A stretch of DNA of 64,000 nt from Leptospiraceae bacterium (lineage in GTDB: Bacteria > Spirochaetota > Leptospiria > Leptospirales > Leptospiraceae). The notes beneath the pieces were generated by a model, which saw nothing but the letters and a program-made list of their open reading frames with translations, made no database searches and was not told the DNA's origin. The DNA is taken from NCBI GenBank assembly GCA_016708435.1, contig JADJFV010000031.1:124001-188000 (forward strand), written 5' to 3'. Shown one piece after another: positions 26,351 through 34,501 of this stretch; within the stretch, counting starts at the first letter, position 1, and each line of letters opens with the position of its first letter. Both the position numbers and the translations under genes were made by a program.

Positions 26351-26776
26351 TTATCCAGACCTAACAGTGAAAGGAAAAACTAGTGCTAGAGATTCTACCT
26401 CTCGAGGATCTTCTCCATAAAATTCCGGATGAATTTTCTTTGCCCACTTTGGTCGTTGAAAAGTTCCGAAAATAGTTCTAAGCTGAGAATGAAATTCGTC
26501 CGTATGAAATAGTGCATCATCCAATACGCCTGACTTCGAATACACTTGAATAGCCACTATCTGCATTTCTAAAAGTTCAGGATTGATATTGGGATTGACT
26601 TTGTAAGAAAAAGACACATCTCCAAAATGCGATGCCATTTGATCTAATATCTGATCTGCAAGAATTCTGGCTAATACCGATAAACCAGTAAATAGACGAA
26701 GCTCTTCTAAATGGATTTTCCATCCATTCTCGTCTTGCTCAAGGGGAAAACCAAGCGAAGTTTCAATTGTTTTCAT
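26351..26776 (-). CDS. Unknown conserved operon protein
   Basis: A 141-residue protein with no signal peptide or membrane segment. It mixes helices (ELRLFTGLSVLARILADQILDQM) with short strands. It is translationally coupled to the dehydrogenase through an ATGA overlap at 26773-26776 and lies about 60 bases before the SAH-hydrolase-like start. Tight coupling to an oxidoreductase suggests an accessory or enzyme subunit. No family is recognised. Confidence 0.65.
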   Translation of the reverse strand: MKTIETSLGFPLEQDENGWKIHLEELRLFTGLSVLARILADQILDQMASHFGDVSFSYKVNPNINPELLEMQIVAIQVYSKSGVLDDALFHTDEFHSQLRTIFGTFQRPKWAKKIHPEFYGEDPREVESLALVFPFTVRSG

Positions 26777-28176
26777 TTATGTTCAACGACTACCTTGATC
26801 GCGTTTGGATTTTTTGCCATTGCAAATGCATCTGTCATCTTTTCTGCGGAATACAAATGGCTAATCATATTCTTTGATAGACTATCCGCTAATTCTTTGT
26901 TATCCTCAAGGAGACGTATAGCCAAGTGAAAATCTCCACAACGAGAAGTGCGCAGACTACCACCCCCGTTTATAAATTCAAGTAGCGGATTACCAGCACT
27001 ATCCCCTTTAAACAAAATCGCTCCTCTCGGTCGAATGAGTGAGTTTTCATTTGCTGGATTTGGTCGAATCAAGGCATCAACCTCAGAAATAGAAGAAGCA
27101 ACCCCCAAGTCAAAACGGGGAAGTCTATCTGCAAACTCTTCAGATTCTAAAAGTGTCTCTGCACTCAAAATATCAGACTCGTAGACTTTGATTTCTTTGT
27201 TTTCTAAGCTCACAGGAAATGTTGAATAGATTCTATCATTTCTATGCGTTTGGTTCTCCCATCTAAACTCTAAATTTTCTTTTGTAAAAGGTAAAATAGA
27301 AAGCTCATCTACAACAAGTTCGGTTAATTTATGAAAGCCACACATCTCCATACCATTTGTAGATTTTAAATGCACTTCTCTTTTCGCAAACTTAAGTGCC
27401 GACTGAAAGCCTGCCTCCGTGCTAGTTGTATCATACACAATATCGTAAAATTTACGTAAAGACTCAGGATTTACTTTGGTAAGGTTAATGCCATTATCCG
27501 CTCCGAGTTTTTTTGCTAAAACCAAAAGCTCTTCGTGTCTCGCAAGTGCTGTAATTGTAAAATCGATTTTATAATTTTCTTTATACGCCTTAAGAGCAGC
27601 AATCAGAAGACTTCCCAATCTTCTAGGTCCAAGAACAGCAACGGAATCTCCCTCTTTCGGAGGTGAAGCGATTACTGCTTGTAAGCCTGCAGCAAATGGC
27701 TCAATCATCACTGCCGTTAAATCTGAAATTTTATCGTAAGGAACCATTGCATTTTGTGGAGCTAGAATATAGGGACCAAATCCGCCGGGCAGTCTATCAA
27801 TTCCTAAAACGAGTCTCGTCGGACTATGAGTAGGAATTCCAGACATGCAAAATTGATCTTGCAGCAAATCACCCCTAGCCGCAGGAGTATCGTTTATCTC
27901 AACGACAAAATGCTGTTTGCCGTCTAAGGTCTCAGCAACAAGTTCATGTCCGGTAATCTGTGGAAGTGGGAAAGGAAGAAATCTTCTAGCAATATCAGTT
28001 GAGCAAACACCGCAGAGTTTTGTCTTTAACAATTCGTATCCGCTGCCAAGCCTGAGATAGTCGGTTCCATTTCGTTTTATTTCCCAACCAGAATTTTTAT
28101 CTCCTGAATATTCATATTCAGAATTTACGAAGGTATCTTCTGCCGTATAATCGAAAGCATTAAATTTAATATGCAT
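26773..28176 (-). CDS. Zinc-type MDR alcohol dehydrogenase-like oxidoreductase
   Basis: 467 residues, longer than the usual 340-380. The GroES-like catalytic domain has the zinc-site motif GVCSTDIARRFLPFPLPQITGHELVAE (catalytic Cys and GHE). IEPFAAGLQAV follows, as in glucose/sorbitol dehydrogenases. The Rossmann domain is AVLGPRRLGSLLIAAL with ALARHEELLVLAKKLGAD. The four-Cys structural zinc lobe is not apparent. A C-terminal extension of about 100 residues (from about 360) is unlike standard members. The gene is fourth from the operon's distal end, three bases after the rhomboid gene. The substrate cannot be deduced. Confidence 0.82.
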   Translation of the reverse strand: MHIKFNAFDYTAEDTFVNSEYEYSGDKNSGWEIKRNGTDYLRLGSGYELLKTKLCGVCSTDIARRFLPFPLPQITGHELVAETLDGKQHFVVEINDTPAARGDLLQDQFCMSGIPTHSPTRLVLGIDRLPGGFGPYILAPQNAMVPYDKISDLTAVMIEPFAAGLQAVIASPPKEGDSVAVLGPRRLGSLLIAALKAYKENYKIDFTITALARHEELLVLAKKLGADNGINLTKVNPESLRKFYDIVYDTTSTEAGFQSALKFAKREVHLKSTNGMEMCGFHKLTELVVDELSILPFTKENLEFRWENQTHRNDRIYSTFPVSLENKEIKVYESDILSAETLLESEEFADRLPRFDLGVASSISEVDALIRPNPANENSLIRPRGAILFKGDSAGNPLLEFINGGGSLRTSRCGDFHLAIRLLEDNKELADSLSKNMISHLYSAEKMTDAFAMAKNPNAIKVVVEHK

Positions 28177-28179
28177 AGG

Positions 28180-28854
28180 TCACCTATTTTCAATCAGATA
28201 TAAGAGGATAACTGTTAAAACAAAAAAAGTAAAATTAAAAATAAATCCATTCTTAATACGAGCCTGGTCCGCTGGATTGAGTAAATAAGCCGTAATAAAC
28301 ACAGAAAAAAATCCTGCCAGATGTGCCCAGTGCGCTATCATATCAGAAGAAAATGCGAGCATAAAATCAGTGTATACCATCATCCATGCGACTAAGAACA
28401 CAGGAAAAGGAAAATTATGACCGGCAATCCGATAAGTCACAGGGGAAAGCAAAGCAGCAATAGCGGCTAATCCCGATATAGCCCCGCTGGCACCCACTGA
28501 TGGAACTCTTCTATCTCCTAACATAAACCCGCGAATGATAGAGTCTGCCATCATAGAAATAACTCCTGCCATTAGATAGAATAACAACCATTTACCCTTT
28601 CCTACTTTCGCTTCCACCGCACGTCCAAGAAAATAAAGAAAAGCAATATTGGAAAGCAAATGTCCAACAGATGCGTGAAAGAGAGAGGATAAAAACCAAT
28701 TCACTAAGTTTAATTTACCCGGATACGAATAGAAATAATTTTGAATTGTGATAGGAGGAACTGTCGCCAATACAAAAAAATAAAACGCGGGCAAAAACAA
28801 AGTAACCGCAGCAGTCAGCGGAAACTCCCAGAATAATTTCCAGATAAACGACAT
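28180..28854 (-). CDS. Rhomboid-family intramembrane serine protease
   Basis: A 224-residue protein with about six hydrophobic helices. The first loop holds WFLSSLFHASVGHLLSNIAFLYFLG, the usual rhomboid H-x-x-H-x-x-x-N region. The nucleophile motif is GASGAISG (Ser after GxSG), and the catalytic His is in HWAHLAGF. Both catalytic residues are present, so it should be active in the inner membrane. It is second in the operon, four bases after the DinB-like gene and three before the dehydrogenase. Confidence 0.9.
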   Translation of the reverse strand: MSFIWKLFWEFPLTAAVTLFLPAFYFFVLATVPPITIQNYFYSYPGKLNLVNWFLSSLFHASVGHLLSNIAFLYFLGRAVEAKVGKGKWLLFYLMAGVISMMADSIIRGFMLGDRRVPSVGASGAISGLAAIAALLSPVTYRIAGHNFPFPVFLVAWMMVYTDFMLAFSSDMIAHWAHLAGFFSVFITAYLLNPADQARIKNGFIFNFTFFVLTVILLYLIENR

Positions 28855-28858
28855 TGGT

Positions 28859-29404
28859 CTAATAATCCTGTGTGCGTTTTTTCAAAGCAGCTAAATGAGA
28901 ATTTTCATGCATACCCATCACCCAAATAAAATCGAAAATATGCAAGTCACCAAAATAGGGATGCTCCATTTTATACTTCATTAATTCTTCTTTGGAATAT
29001 TTATTGATGCTCTCTTCCAATTTGGACTCGGCTTTATTTAGTAATGGAAGCAATTCTTCAAAACTATATTTATGCAAAGGCGAAACAGAAGGAGGATTTT
29101 TTACACCTGATGGTTTCATCAGAGTAACTTTTATCATTCGATAGTCAGGCTCTTTCGTATATCCGGCAAACAATGCATTTCCTCTACCAGACATTATAAT
29201 TGGCACAGATCTAGCAATATTCCACTCCGTAATGTAAAGATGCTCGCCGACTTCCGAAATAGACCAACGCCCTTCTTCTGGACTTTTGGTAAATTCGTCT
29301 GCTGGAGTTTTTTGCAAACAGGCAATTACTTCCTTTCGAAAATTTTTCCAAATAGAAAAGACTTCTTTAGAATCACTACATTCTGTTGGGTATTTAATAT
29401 CCAT
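28859..29404 (-). CDS. DinB-family four-helix protein
   Basis: 181 residues. The DinB/YfiT four-helix fold is recognisable from WSISEVGEHLYITEWNIA near residue 50 and the metal-ligand segment MHENSHLAALKKR close to the C-terminus; His residues at both sites fit the family's three-His metal centre. Members are often thiol-dependent transferases or simply metal-binding proteins. It is the first gene of a seven-gene minus-strand operon. A long inverted repeat lies upstream. Confidence 0.8.
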   Translation of the reverse strand: MDIKYPTECSDSKEVFSIWKNFRKEVIACLQKTPADEFTKSPEEGRWSISEVGEHLYITEWNIARSVPIIMSGRGNALFAGYTKEPDYRMIKVTLMKPSGVKNPPSVSPLHKYSFEELLPLLNKAESKLEESINKYSKEELMKYKMEHPYFGDLHIFDFIWVMGMHENSHLAALKKRTQDY

Positions 29405-29430
29405 AATGTCCTTATTTAGAACTCATAAAT

Positions 29431-29592
29431 TCTCTGCCACAGAGGCACAGAGACACTGAGTTCTTTATTTCATTTTTATTAATTTTTAATTCTATGCCAA
29501 TGTTTTTATATTCTGTTTCAATTATTGATAAAAGTGCTTTTCTCGTCATCCCATATTGAAACCTCTGCGTCTCTGTGCCTCTGTGGCAAATT
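29431..29592. repeat. Inverted repeat with 20-bp perfect arms (GCCACAGAGGCACAGAG family)
   Basis: TGCCACAGAGGCACAGAGAC at 29435-29454 is exactly complementary to 29569-29588; pairing continues with mismatches on both sides, and the spacer is 114 bases. Single arms occur at about 1122-1133 (GCCTCTGTGGCT) and at 58097-58113. It occupies about half of the 361-base gap before the bisphosphatase gene. The remainder of that gap (29593-29765) holds nothing else recognised. Confidence 0.85.
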
Positions 29593-29765
29593 CTTATAAT
29601 AAAGAGTTTGATTCATTCTGTATAATCGTTATTTTATCTAAGCTTAACTTTGTCACTTTTTCTTTTCAAAATAGGAATAAAAAGATTTTCATAATGTAGG
29701 CAGTGTAAAAAGATTAGCTAGAGAGTCATGGAGGCACAGGGAAAGTCATTTTTTGGAATTCTCTG

Positions 29766-30722
29766 ATGACAAATTTATTTTTGATACAATCTAACCCAAA
29801 AATCCAAGATATATTAAACGCAATAGCAAATGTTACAGAAAAGACCGCGTGTAAAACATTTCCCGAATTTGGGAAAATGAACAAGAAAAAGGCTGACCAG
29901 ATTGCTGTTGAAAAAATGCGATTAGAACTTTCCAAACTACCTTTTCAATCTAGAGTCATAATTGGCGAAGGCGAAAAAGACAATGCACCGATGCTCTATG
30001 AAGATGAAGTATTGGGCGAAGCAGGATTTGAAATTGATATTGCGGTCGATCCACTCGAATGCACTACGAACTTCGCAAAGGGCTTACCAAATTCTCTATG
30101 CGTAATTGCTTTTACTGAAAAAGACGGACTGCATAGAATGCCCGGAACTTATATGGAACAATGGATAGCCTCACCGAAAATGAAATATCCATTTAAACCA
30201 AAAGAAAGCGTAGAAAAAAACTTAGAGCGACTCGCTTCCTGCTTACAAAAGAATGTTTCTGATTTAATCATAGTCGTTCAAGACAGACCAAGACACAAGG
30301 AGCTAATTGAAGATATCCGCTCATTAAATTGTGGAATTTCCCTCATAGACTCCGGCTCTCTTACGTGCATAATGGACATTTGCCTCGAGAAAGGAAATTA
30401 CGATGCTATCATCGGAACCTATGGAGCGCCCGAAGGACTCATCGGTGCCGTCATTGCAAAAGCTACAGGGTCGGAGTTTAAAGCGATTATCCGCCCGCAC
30501 GAAGATAAACACTTAGAAAAATGGATAGCAACTGGCAGACAGGAAGAAGAAATTTTAGACAAGAACGATCTTGTTACGGGAGATTTCTTTGGCTTTGTCG
30601 CGACAGGAATTTCCGAAAACTCCATTTTAAAAGGCATTCACAAACTAGAAGGTAAACTAGCAGGCGAGACAATCCTTCTATCAAAAGAAATCAACAAAGT
30701 TAGAAAGTTCAAAGAGGAATAA
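29766..30722 (+). CDS. glpX: Class II fructose-1,6-bisphosphatase
   Basis: 318 residues, the usual size. It dephosphorylates fructose-1,6-bisphosphate in gluconeogenesis. Key segments: QIAVEKMRLELSKL, the metal/phosphate motif VIIGEGEKDNAPMLY, the Asp cluster IAVDPLECTTNFAKG (usually DPxEGT, here with Cys instead of Gly), and GTYGAPEGLIGAVIAKATG. It is a stand-alone start: the repeat lies upstream and the PAP2 gene begins one base after the stop, so these form one transcript. Confidence 0.9.
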   Translation: MTNLFLIQSNPKIQDILNAIANVTEKTACKTFPEFGKMNKKKADQIAVEKMRLELSKLPFQSRVIIGEGEKDNAPMLYEDEVLGEAGFEIDIAVDPLECTTNFAKGLPNSLCVIAFTEKDGLHRMPGTYMEQWIASPKMKYPFKPKESVEKNLERLASCLQKNVSDLIIVVQDRPRHKELIEDIRSLNCGISLIDSGSLTCIMDICLEKGNYDAIIGTYGAPEGLIGAVIAKATGSEFKAIIRPHEDKHLEKWIATGRQEEEILDKNDLVTGDFFGFVATGISENSILKGIHKLEGKLAGETILLSKEINKVRKFKEE

Positions 30723-30723
30723 A

Positions 30724-31722
30724 ATGAACGAACACCATGTATTATTTGAAAATGGCTATCTATTTGGAAATCTTTTTCTAGAAGCCATTCCGCATCCAAC
30801 AGGAACGTTAGGTGATATACTCAGATGGCTTTCTACTCTTTGTCACTTCATGGGAGGAGCGAATTTCTGGGTTTTCCTACTACCCTTTGTATATTTTTGT
30901 TATAACAAAAATTTCGGAATCAAATTAGGAGTTGCCCTTCTCTCGACTGCTTTCTTCAACGGGTTAGCCAAGTATTTTTTTGAAAGTGTTAGACCGATTG
31001 ATTTGTCAGATACAATCCTCGCTGTGCAAAGCGATTTGATTAAAGAGATTTCTTTTGGTTTTCCTTCCGGTCATTCGCATGTTTCCATTCTAGTCTGGGG
31101 AATTTTATTTTTAGAGTTTAAAAACAAATTCTTTCGAGCATTCGCGGTCTTTATCATCTTATTCACCCCCTTTAGTAGAATGTATGCAGGAGTTCATTAT
31201 CCGGGTGATGTTCTAGGCGGATTCACAATGGGGCTAACAAGCCTTTTACTCATAGAATTTCTTTTTTATAAAATTCCAAATTTTCCTTTTATAAACTTAG
31301 CAGAAGAGTCAAAATCAAAAGTAATTCGTTCCATTTCTCTTATGATCATTGCAATAACACTTGCAAGTACCCTACTTTCAAAAGGAACCACTCACCCACA
31401 AATTTCCTCTCTTGAACAAGTATTAATTGGAACGGGATCTATTGCTGGTTTTTTTGTAGGGCTTTTGTATTTAACTATCCTTTTTCCAAAAGCCTCTGAG
31501 TGGGAGGCAGTATCGAGCGCAAAAGACTTATTAACCCGCGCCGGATTTTTACTTCCGGGAATATTGCTATTTTACATTGGACTTGGCTTAGTCGGCAAAG
31601 CCTATCATATTGAAGACAGTCTATTTCGCTATTTCCGTTATTTTATAACCAACCTGTATATCGTTTTATTTGCCCCCCTTGGTTGGTATTATTTTATAAG
31701 GAAGAATGAAGCTAATTCATAA
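30724..31722 (+). CDS. PAP2-family membrane phosphatase
   Basis: 332 residues with about eight membrane helices. All three PAP2 motifs are in order: KYFFESVRP (K-x6-RP), FPSGHSHVS (PSGH) and SRMYAGVHYPGDVLGG (SR-x5-H-x3-D). This family removes phosphate from lipid phosphates such as phosphatidic acid or undecaprenyl pyrophosphate, on the outer face of the inner membrane. An AGAGGA Shine-Dalgarno lies at the end of glpX. It overlaps the flippase start by 17 bases, which supports a joint role with lipid-linked sugar recycling. Confidence 0.9.
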   Translation: MNEHHVLFENGYLFGNLFLEAIPHPTGTLGDILRWLSTLCHFMGGANFWVFLLPFVYFCYNKNFGIKLGVALLSTAFFNGLAKYFFESVRPIDLSDTILAVQSDLIKEISFGFPSGHSHVSILVWGILFLEFKNKFFRAFAVFIILFTPFSRMYAGVHYPGDVLGGFTMGLTSLLLIEFLFYKIPNFPFINLAEESKSKVIRSISLMIIAITLASTLLSKGTTHPQISSLEQVLIGTGSIAGFFVGLLYLTILFPKASEWEAVSSAKDLLTRAGFLLPGILLFYIGLGLVGKAYHIEDSLFRYFRYFITNLYIVLFAPLGWYYFIRKNEANS

Positions 31723-32980
31723 AATACAAAATCTGCTAAAGAGTTTTCTGAAATCGGGATTTTTAAAGTCCTCGATTTATGTAAGCTTATCGAAAGTATT
31801 CTCTTCGATTTGCAATTTGCTCTTTATGATTTTTGCAGTAAATATTTTAAACAAATCGGAGAATGGAGTATTCCAATACTATTTGGGGTTTCTTCCCGTA
31901 ATCCTCGCAGTGGCAGAATTCGGGTTGCCTTCTGCCATTGTAAAATTTCTTTCTTCAGAAAAAGACGATAAGCACAAAATTGGAATTATCCTCTCATCTT
32001 CTCTACTCATTAAAAGTATTTCATTTTTGTTTTTAATCGGACTTGCTTTGTTTGCTTATTTCTTTTACAACGAAGATCCACTGATTATATTCATTTTGCT
32101 AGTCGGCGGGACAACAATTTCATTTGTATCTTACTTTGAAAGTATCTTTGTTTCCTTTCAAGCATATAAAGCACTCGCCTTCTGGAATCCACTCGCCAAC
32201 TTAATGCGGTTAATTTTATTATATCTCACAAACCATTACTCTCAATTACCTCTCACGTATTTGGATATACTTTCCATTTTTAGCTTAAGCCCGATTTTTA
32301 TTTTGGTTTTATTCTTTTTTATTTTCAACAGAAAACAAATCTACTGGGGAGCAAAAGTCCATGAAATAGGACTCGCAACAAAAGAACTCTCTCTATTCAA
32401 CACCTGGGCGTTTGTAGCTTCTATCTTTGCCATCGTCTCTGATAGATTAGAAATTTTTCTGCTCAATAAATTTCACTCTTCCGAAGACGTTGCAGTCTAT
32501 GGAACCGCCCTTCAACTATTCAGTGGATTTGTAATCATACTCTCTACTTTGAATTCTCTCGTCTATCCGCGATTATCCGCTCTTGTGCACACAGACGAAT
32601 TTAAAACTTTTCTACTCAAGTCAATCTTCGCAAGCTTTGCAGTAGCCATTTTACTTTCGCCTGGATATTTTTTAGCCGAGCCGATTTTAAACTTACTATT
32701 CAATCATAAATACGAAGAAGCAATTCCTGTTTTTAAAATTCTCTATCCCAACTACATGCTCCAACTTGTATTTGCTCCGCTCGGAATCGCACTCTTCGCC
32801 ATGGGCAAACCACGAATACTCGCAATCCTCGCTCTATTGCGGCTAGTATTCGGTTATCTGCTAGACACCGCCCTCATTCCCGAATTCGGAGTTATGGGGG
32901 CAGGAGTAGCGTTTCTATTAGGACAAGTTATATCATGGCTTGTGCTCGTTGGATATTTCTGGGCGATGTTTTGGAGATAA
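31706..32980 (+). CDS. Polysaccharide/oligosaccharide flippase (MATE-like, Wzx family)
   Basis: 424 residues with 12 or so hydrophobic helices. The opening SGFLKSSIYVSLSKVFSSICNLLFMI and the following NKSENGVFQYYLGFLPVI are typical of the polysaccharide biosynthesis/Wzx fold. It would move lipid-linked sugar units across the inner membrane. The gene overlaps the PAP2 phosphatase, whose family can process the lipid carrier. No glycosyltransferase is next to it here. A hairpin with a dispersed motif follows its stop. Confidence 0.85.
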   Translation: MKLIHKIQNLLKSFLKSGFLKSSIYVSLSKVFSSICNLLFMIFAVNILNKSENGVFQYYLGFLPVILAVAEFGLPSAIVKFLSSEKDDKHKIGIILSSSLLIKSISFLFLIGLALFAYFFYNEDPLIIFILLVGGTTISFVSYFESIFVSFQAYKALAFWNPLANLMRLILLYLTNHYSQLPLTYLDILSIFSLSPIFILVLFFFIFNRKQIYWGAKVHEIGLATKELSLFNTWAFVASIFAIVSDRLEIFLLNKFHSSEDVAVYGTALQLFSGFVIILSTLNSLVYPRLSALVHTDEFKTFLLKSIFASFAVAILLSPGYFLAEPILNLLFNHKYEEAIPVFKILYPNYMLQLVFAPLGIALFAMGKPRILAILALLRLVFGYLLDTALIPEFGVMGAGVAFLLGQVISWLVLVGYFWAMFWR

Positions 32981-33002
32981 TTTTCAGAAAAATAATAGAA
33001 CA

Positions 33003-33057
33003 ACGGGTCGATATGGGCTAGCACCCATACCGACACATTATTTCGCCCCGTTGGGGC
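33003..33057. repeat. Hairpin plus GCCCCGTTGGGGC repeat, copy 2
   Basis: A stem GTCG..ATGGG / CCCAT..CGAC (33008-33034) is followed by the block GCCCCGTTGGGGC at 33045-33057, identical to 11064-11076. Together they separate the flippase from the convergent HepT remnant, and the first stem could help end transcription. Confidence 0.5.
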
Positions 33058-33063
33058 TTAAAA

Positions 33064-33392
33064 CTATTCTTTTAATATTTGACTTACTTCATTCATTAAA
33101 TCAGGGATTTCATTTTTAACTACTAAATAAACTCTTTTGTAATCCACACCGAAGTATTGATGGATTAGAATATTTCTCATGTCTTTCCAAGCCTGCCACT
33201 CAACAGAAGAATATTTTTCTTTGCACTCATCGGATAAACTGCCACAAGCCTCTCCAATAATTTCTAGCAAACGAACGGTTGCATGCTGATATAATCTAAA
33301 TCATCTACACTCTCAAAATCAGAAATAATTTGATTTAACTCTACACATTAATCAAAAATATGAGTCAAACGAATATTATCCTTATCGTTCAT
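33064..33392 (-). pseudogene. hepT: HepT toxin remnant (frameshift and stop)
   Basis: Read from ATG 33392, overlapping mntA by 11 bases as in intact modules, the frame begins MNDKDNIRLTHIFD and then meets TAA at 33348-33350. After the stop it continues as coding-like sequence, and a one-base shift near 33280-33290 leads into QHATVRLLEIIGEACG and an intact C-terminal half. That half carries the HEPN RNase motif R-X4-H-X-Y (RNILIHQY) and YFGVD. HepT is the RNase toxin that MntA inactivates by adding AMP to the motif Tyr. Two independent lesions make a full toxin unlikely. The ORF 33064-33270 alone would give only the C-terminal 68 residues. Confidence 0.75.
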
Positions 33393-33669
33393 AAATTAGC
33401 CTCATATCTTTTTGAATATAAGGGAGGATTCGATCTGAAATAGAATCAGGAGTCAATAAATCAATTCGTTGATTAACTTTTTTTTCGAGCAGTCCCTTAT
33501 ACTTTGCAATTTTTAAAAGGTTAATATGATCTGGAAAATAAACAAGTAAATCTACATCACTGTTTTCCTTTTCCTCTTCTCTAGCTCGGGAACCAAAGAG
33601 ATACACCCTAGTAGCCTCTGTCTGCTTAAAGAAACTATTAACGACTGTGATAATTTCCTCTGTTTTCAT
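33382..33669 (-). CDS. mntA: MntA-type minimal nucleotidyltransferase antitoxin
   Basis: 95 residues. The signature GSRAREEEKENSDVDLLV is the Pol-beta-like nucleotidyltransferase active site (GSxxR ... SDxDL), with Glu where Gly is usual after the second Arg. DLLTPDSISDRILPYI follows as in MntA proteins. In the HepT/MntA system it adenylylates HepT and so acts as the antitoxin. The gene looks intact, but its partner downstream is broken. Confidence 0.85.
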   Translation of the reverse strand: MKTEEIITVVNSFFKQTEATRVYLFGSRAREEEKENSDVDLLVYFPDHINLLKIAKYKGLLEKKVNQRIDLLTPDSISDRILPYIQKDMRLIYER

Positions 33670-33673
33670 TTCG

Positions 33674-34483
33674 CTAAAAACTAAACGTATTAGCCGGTAT
33701 CGTTACATTGCGCTTAACGTTTTTGTATTGAATTTCTACTTTAGAAGTATCCATGTCTGTGGTGGAATCAGTGACGCGTGTAGATAGCCTGCCGGGTGGG
33801 TGGTCGCCTGTTCTATGGGTTTCGGGGACATCACAAATGGCTTTGATTTTTTTTTCGGGGGATAGGAATTCTAAAGAAGCTAAGCCTTTGTCGTAGAAGG
33901 TATATTTGTATTCATCGTTACCGCGTTTGACTAATACTCTTTTATCTGCCGGACTCAAATAGCTTTTGTCTGATTTGAATTCTTCAATGAAGTTTTGTGC
34001 GATTGTGAAGTAGATGATCGGGTAAGGGATAACAATAGGTTTGCGCGATGTAGGATCAACCATGTGGATATCACCCATTGGCTGCTCGTAGATTTTTTCT
34101 TGTCCGGAGGATTTGATTCGAATTGTATTACTATCAGAAATAATCTGAGAGATGATAAGTCCAAAGAAAGGCTCCATGAGTTGGATTTTTACTTTTCCAG
34201 TGGGTCTATCGAAAAAGATTTTTCCATTTACATTGTTTACTTCTCTTAAGTTTTCTCCCGATTGAATCTTCATCGAAAATTCTCCCGTGAACGAAACAGA
34301 ATTTTTTTCTAATCGTTCGACTATTTCGACTAACGACTTGGCTCTCGGGTCATTGTATCTTAAATTTTGAGCTTGTTTTGAGTCAGTATAATCCGGGTCT
34401 TTAATATTTTCTTTGTCTGTTTTACAGAAGCCAAGAAAAAGAATAATGGAGATAGATAATAAAATGCGAATTGTATGTTTCAT
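33674..34483 (-). CDS. LolA/LolB-like outer-membrane lipoprotein
   Basis: 269 residues from ATG 34483; a TTG 12 bases upstream lies within the GGAAAA ribosome-binding stretch and is rejected. The signal peptide ends LFLGFC, so Cys is the likely lipidated residue. The body has a two-layer beta pattern (FTGEFSMKIQSGENL... GKIFFDRPTGKVKIQL... FFGLIISQII), resembling LolA/LolB/DUF4292 lipid-carrier folds. Function in lipoprotein or lipid transport is inferred from this only. It follows the TPR gene by 6 bases, so both share a transcript. Confidence 0.6.
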   Translation of the reverse strand: MKHTIRILLSISIILFLGFCKTDKENIKDPDYTDSKQAQNLRYNDPRAKSLVEIVERLEKNSVSFTGEFSMKIQSGENLREVNNVNGKIFFDRPTGKVKIQLMEPFFGLIISQIISDSNTIRIKSSGQEKIYEQPMGDIHMVDPTSRKPIVIPYPIIYFTIAQNFIEEFKSDKSYLSPADKRVLVKRGNDEYKYTFYDKGLASLEFLSPEKKIKAICDVPETHRTGDHPPGRLSTRVTDSTTDMDTSKVEIQYKNVKRNVTIPANTFSF

Positions 34484-34501
34484 GCTTTTTTCCAAGTAAT
34501 C

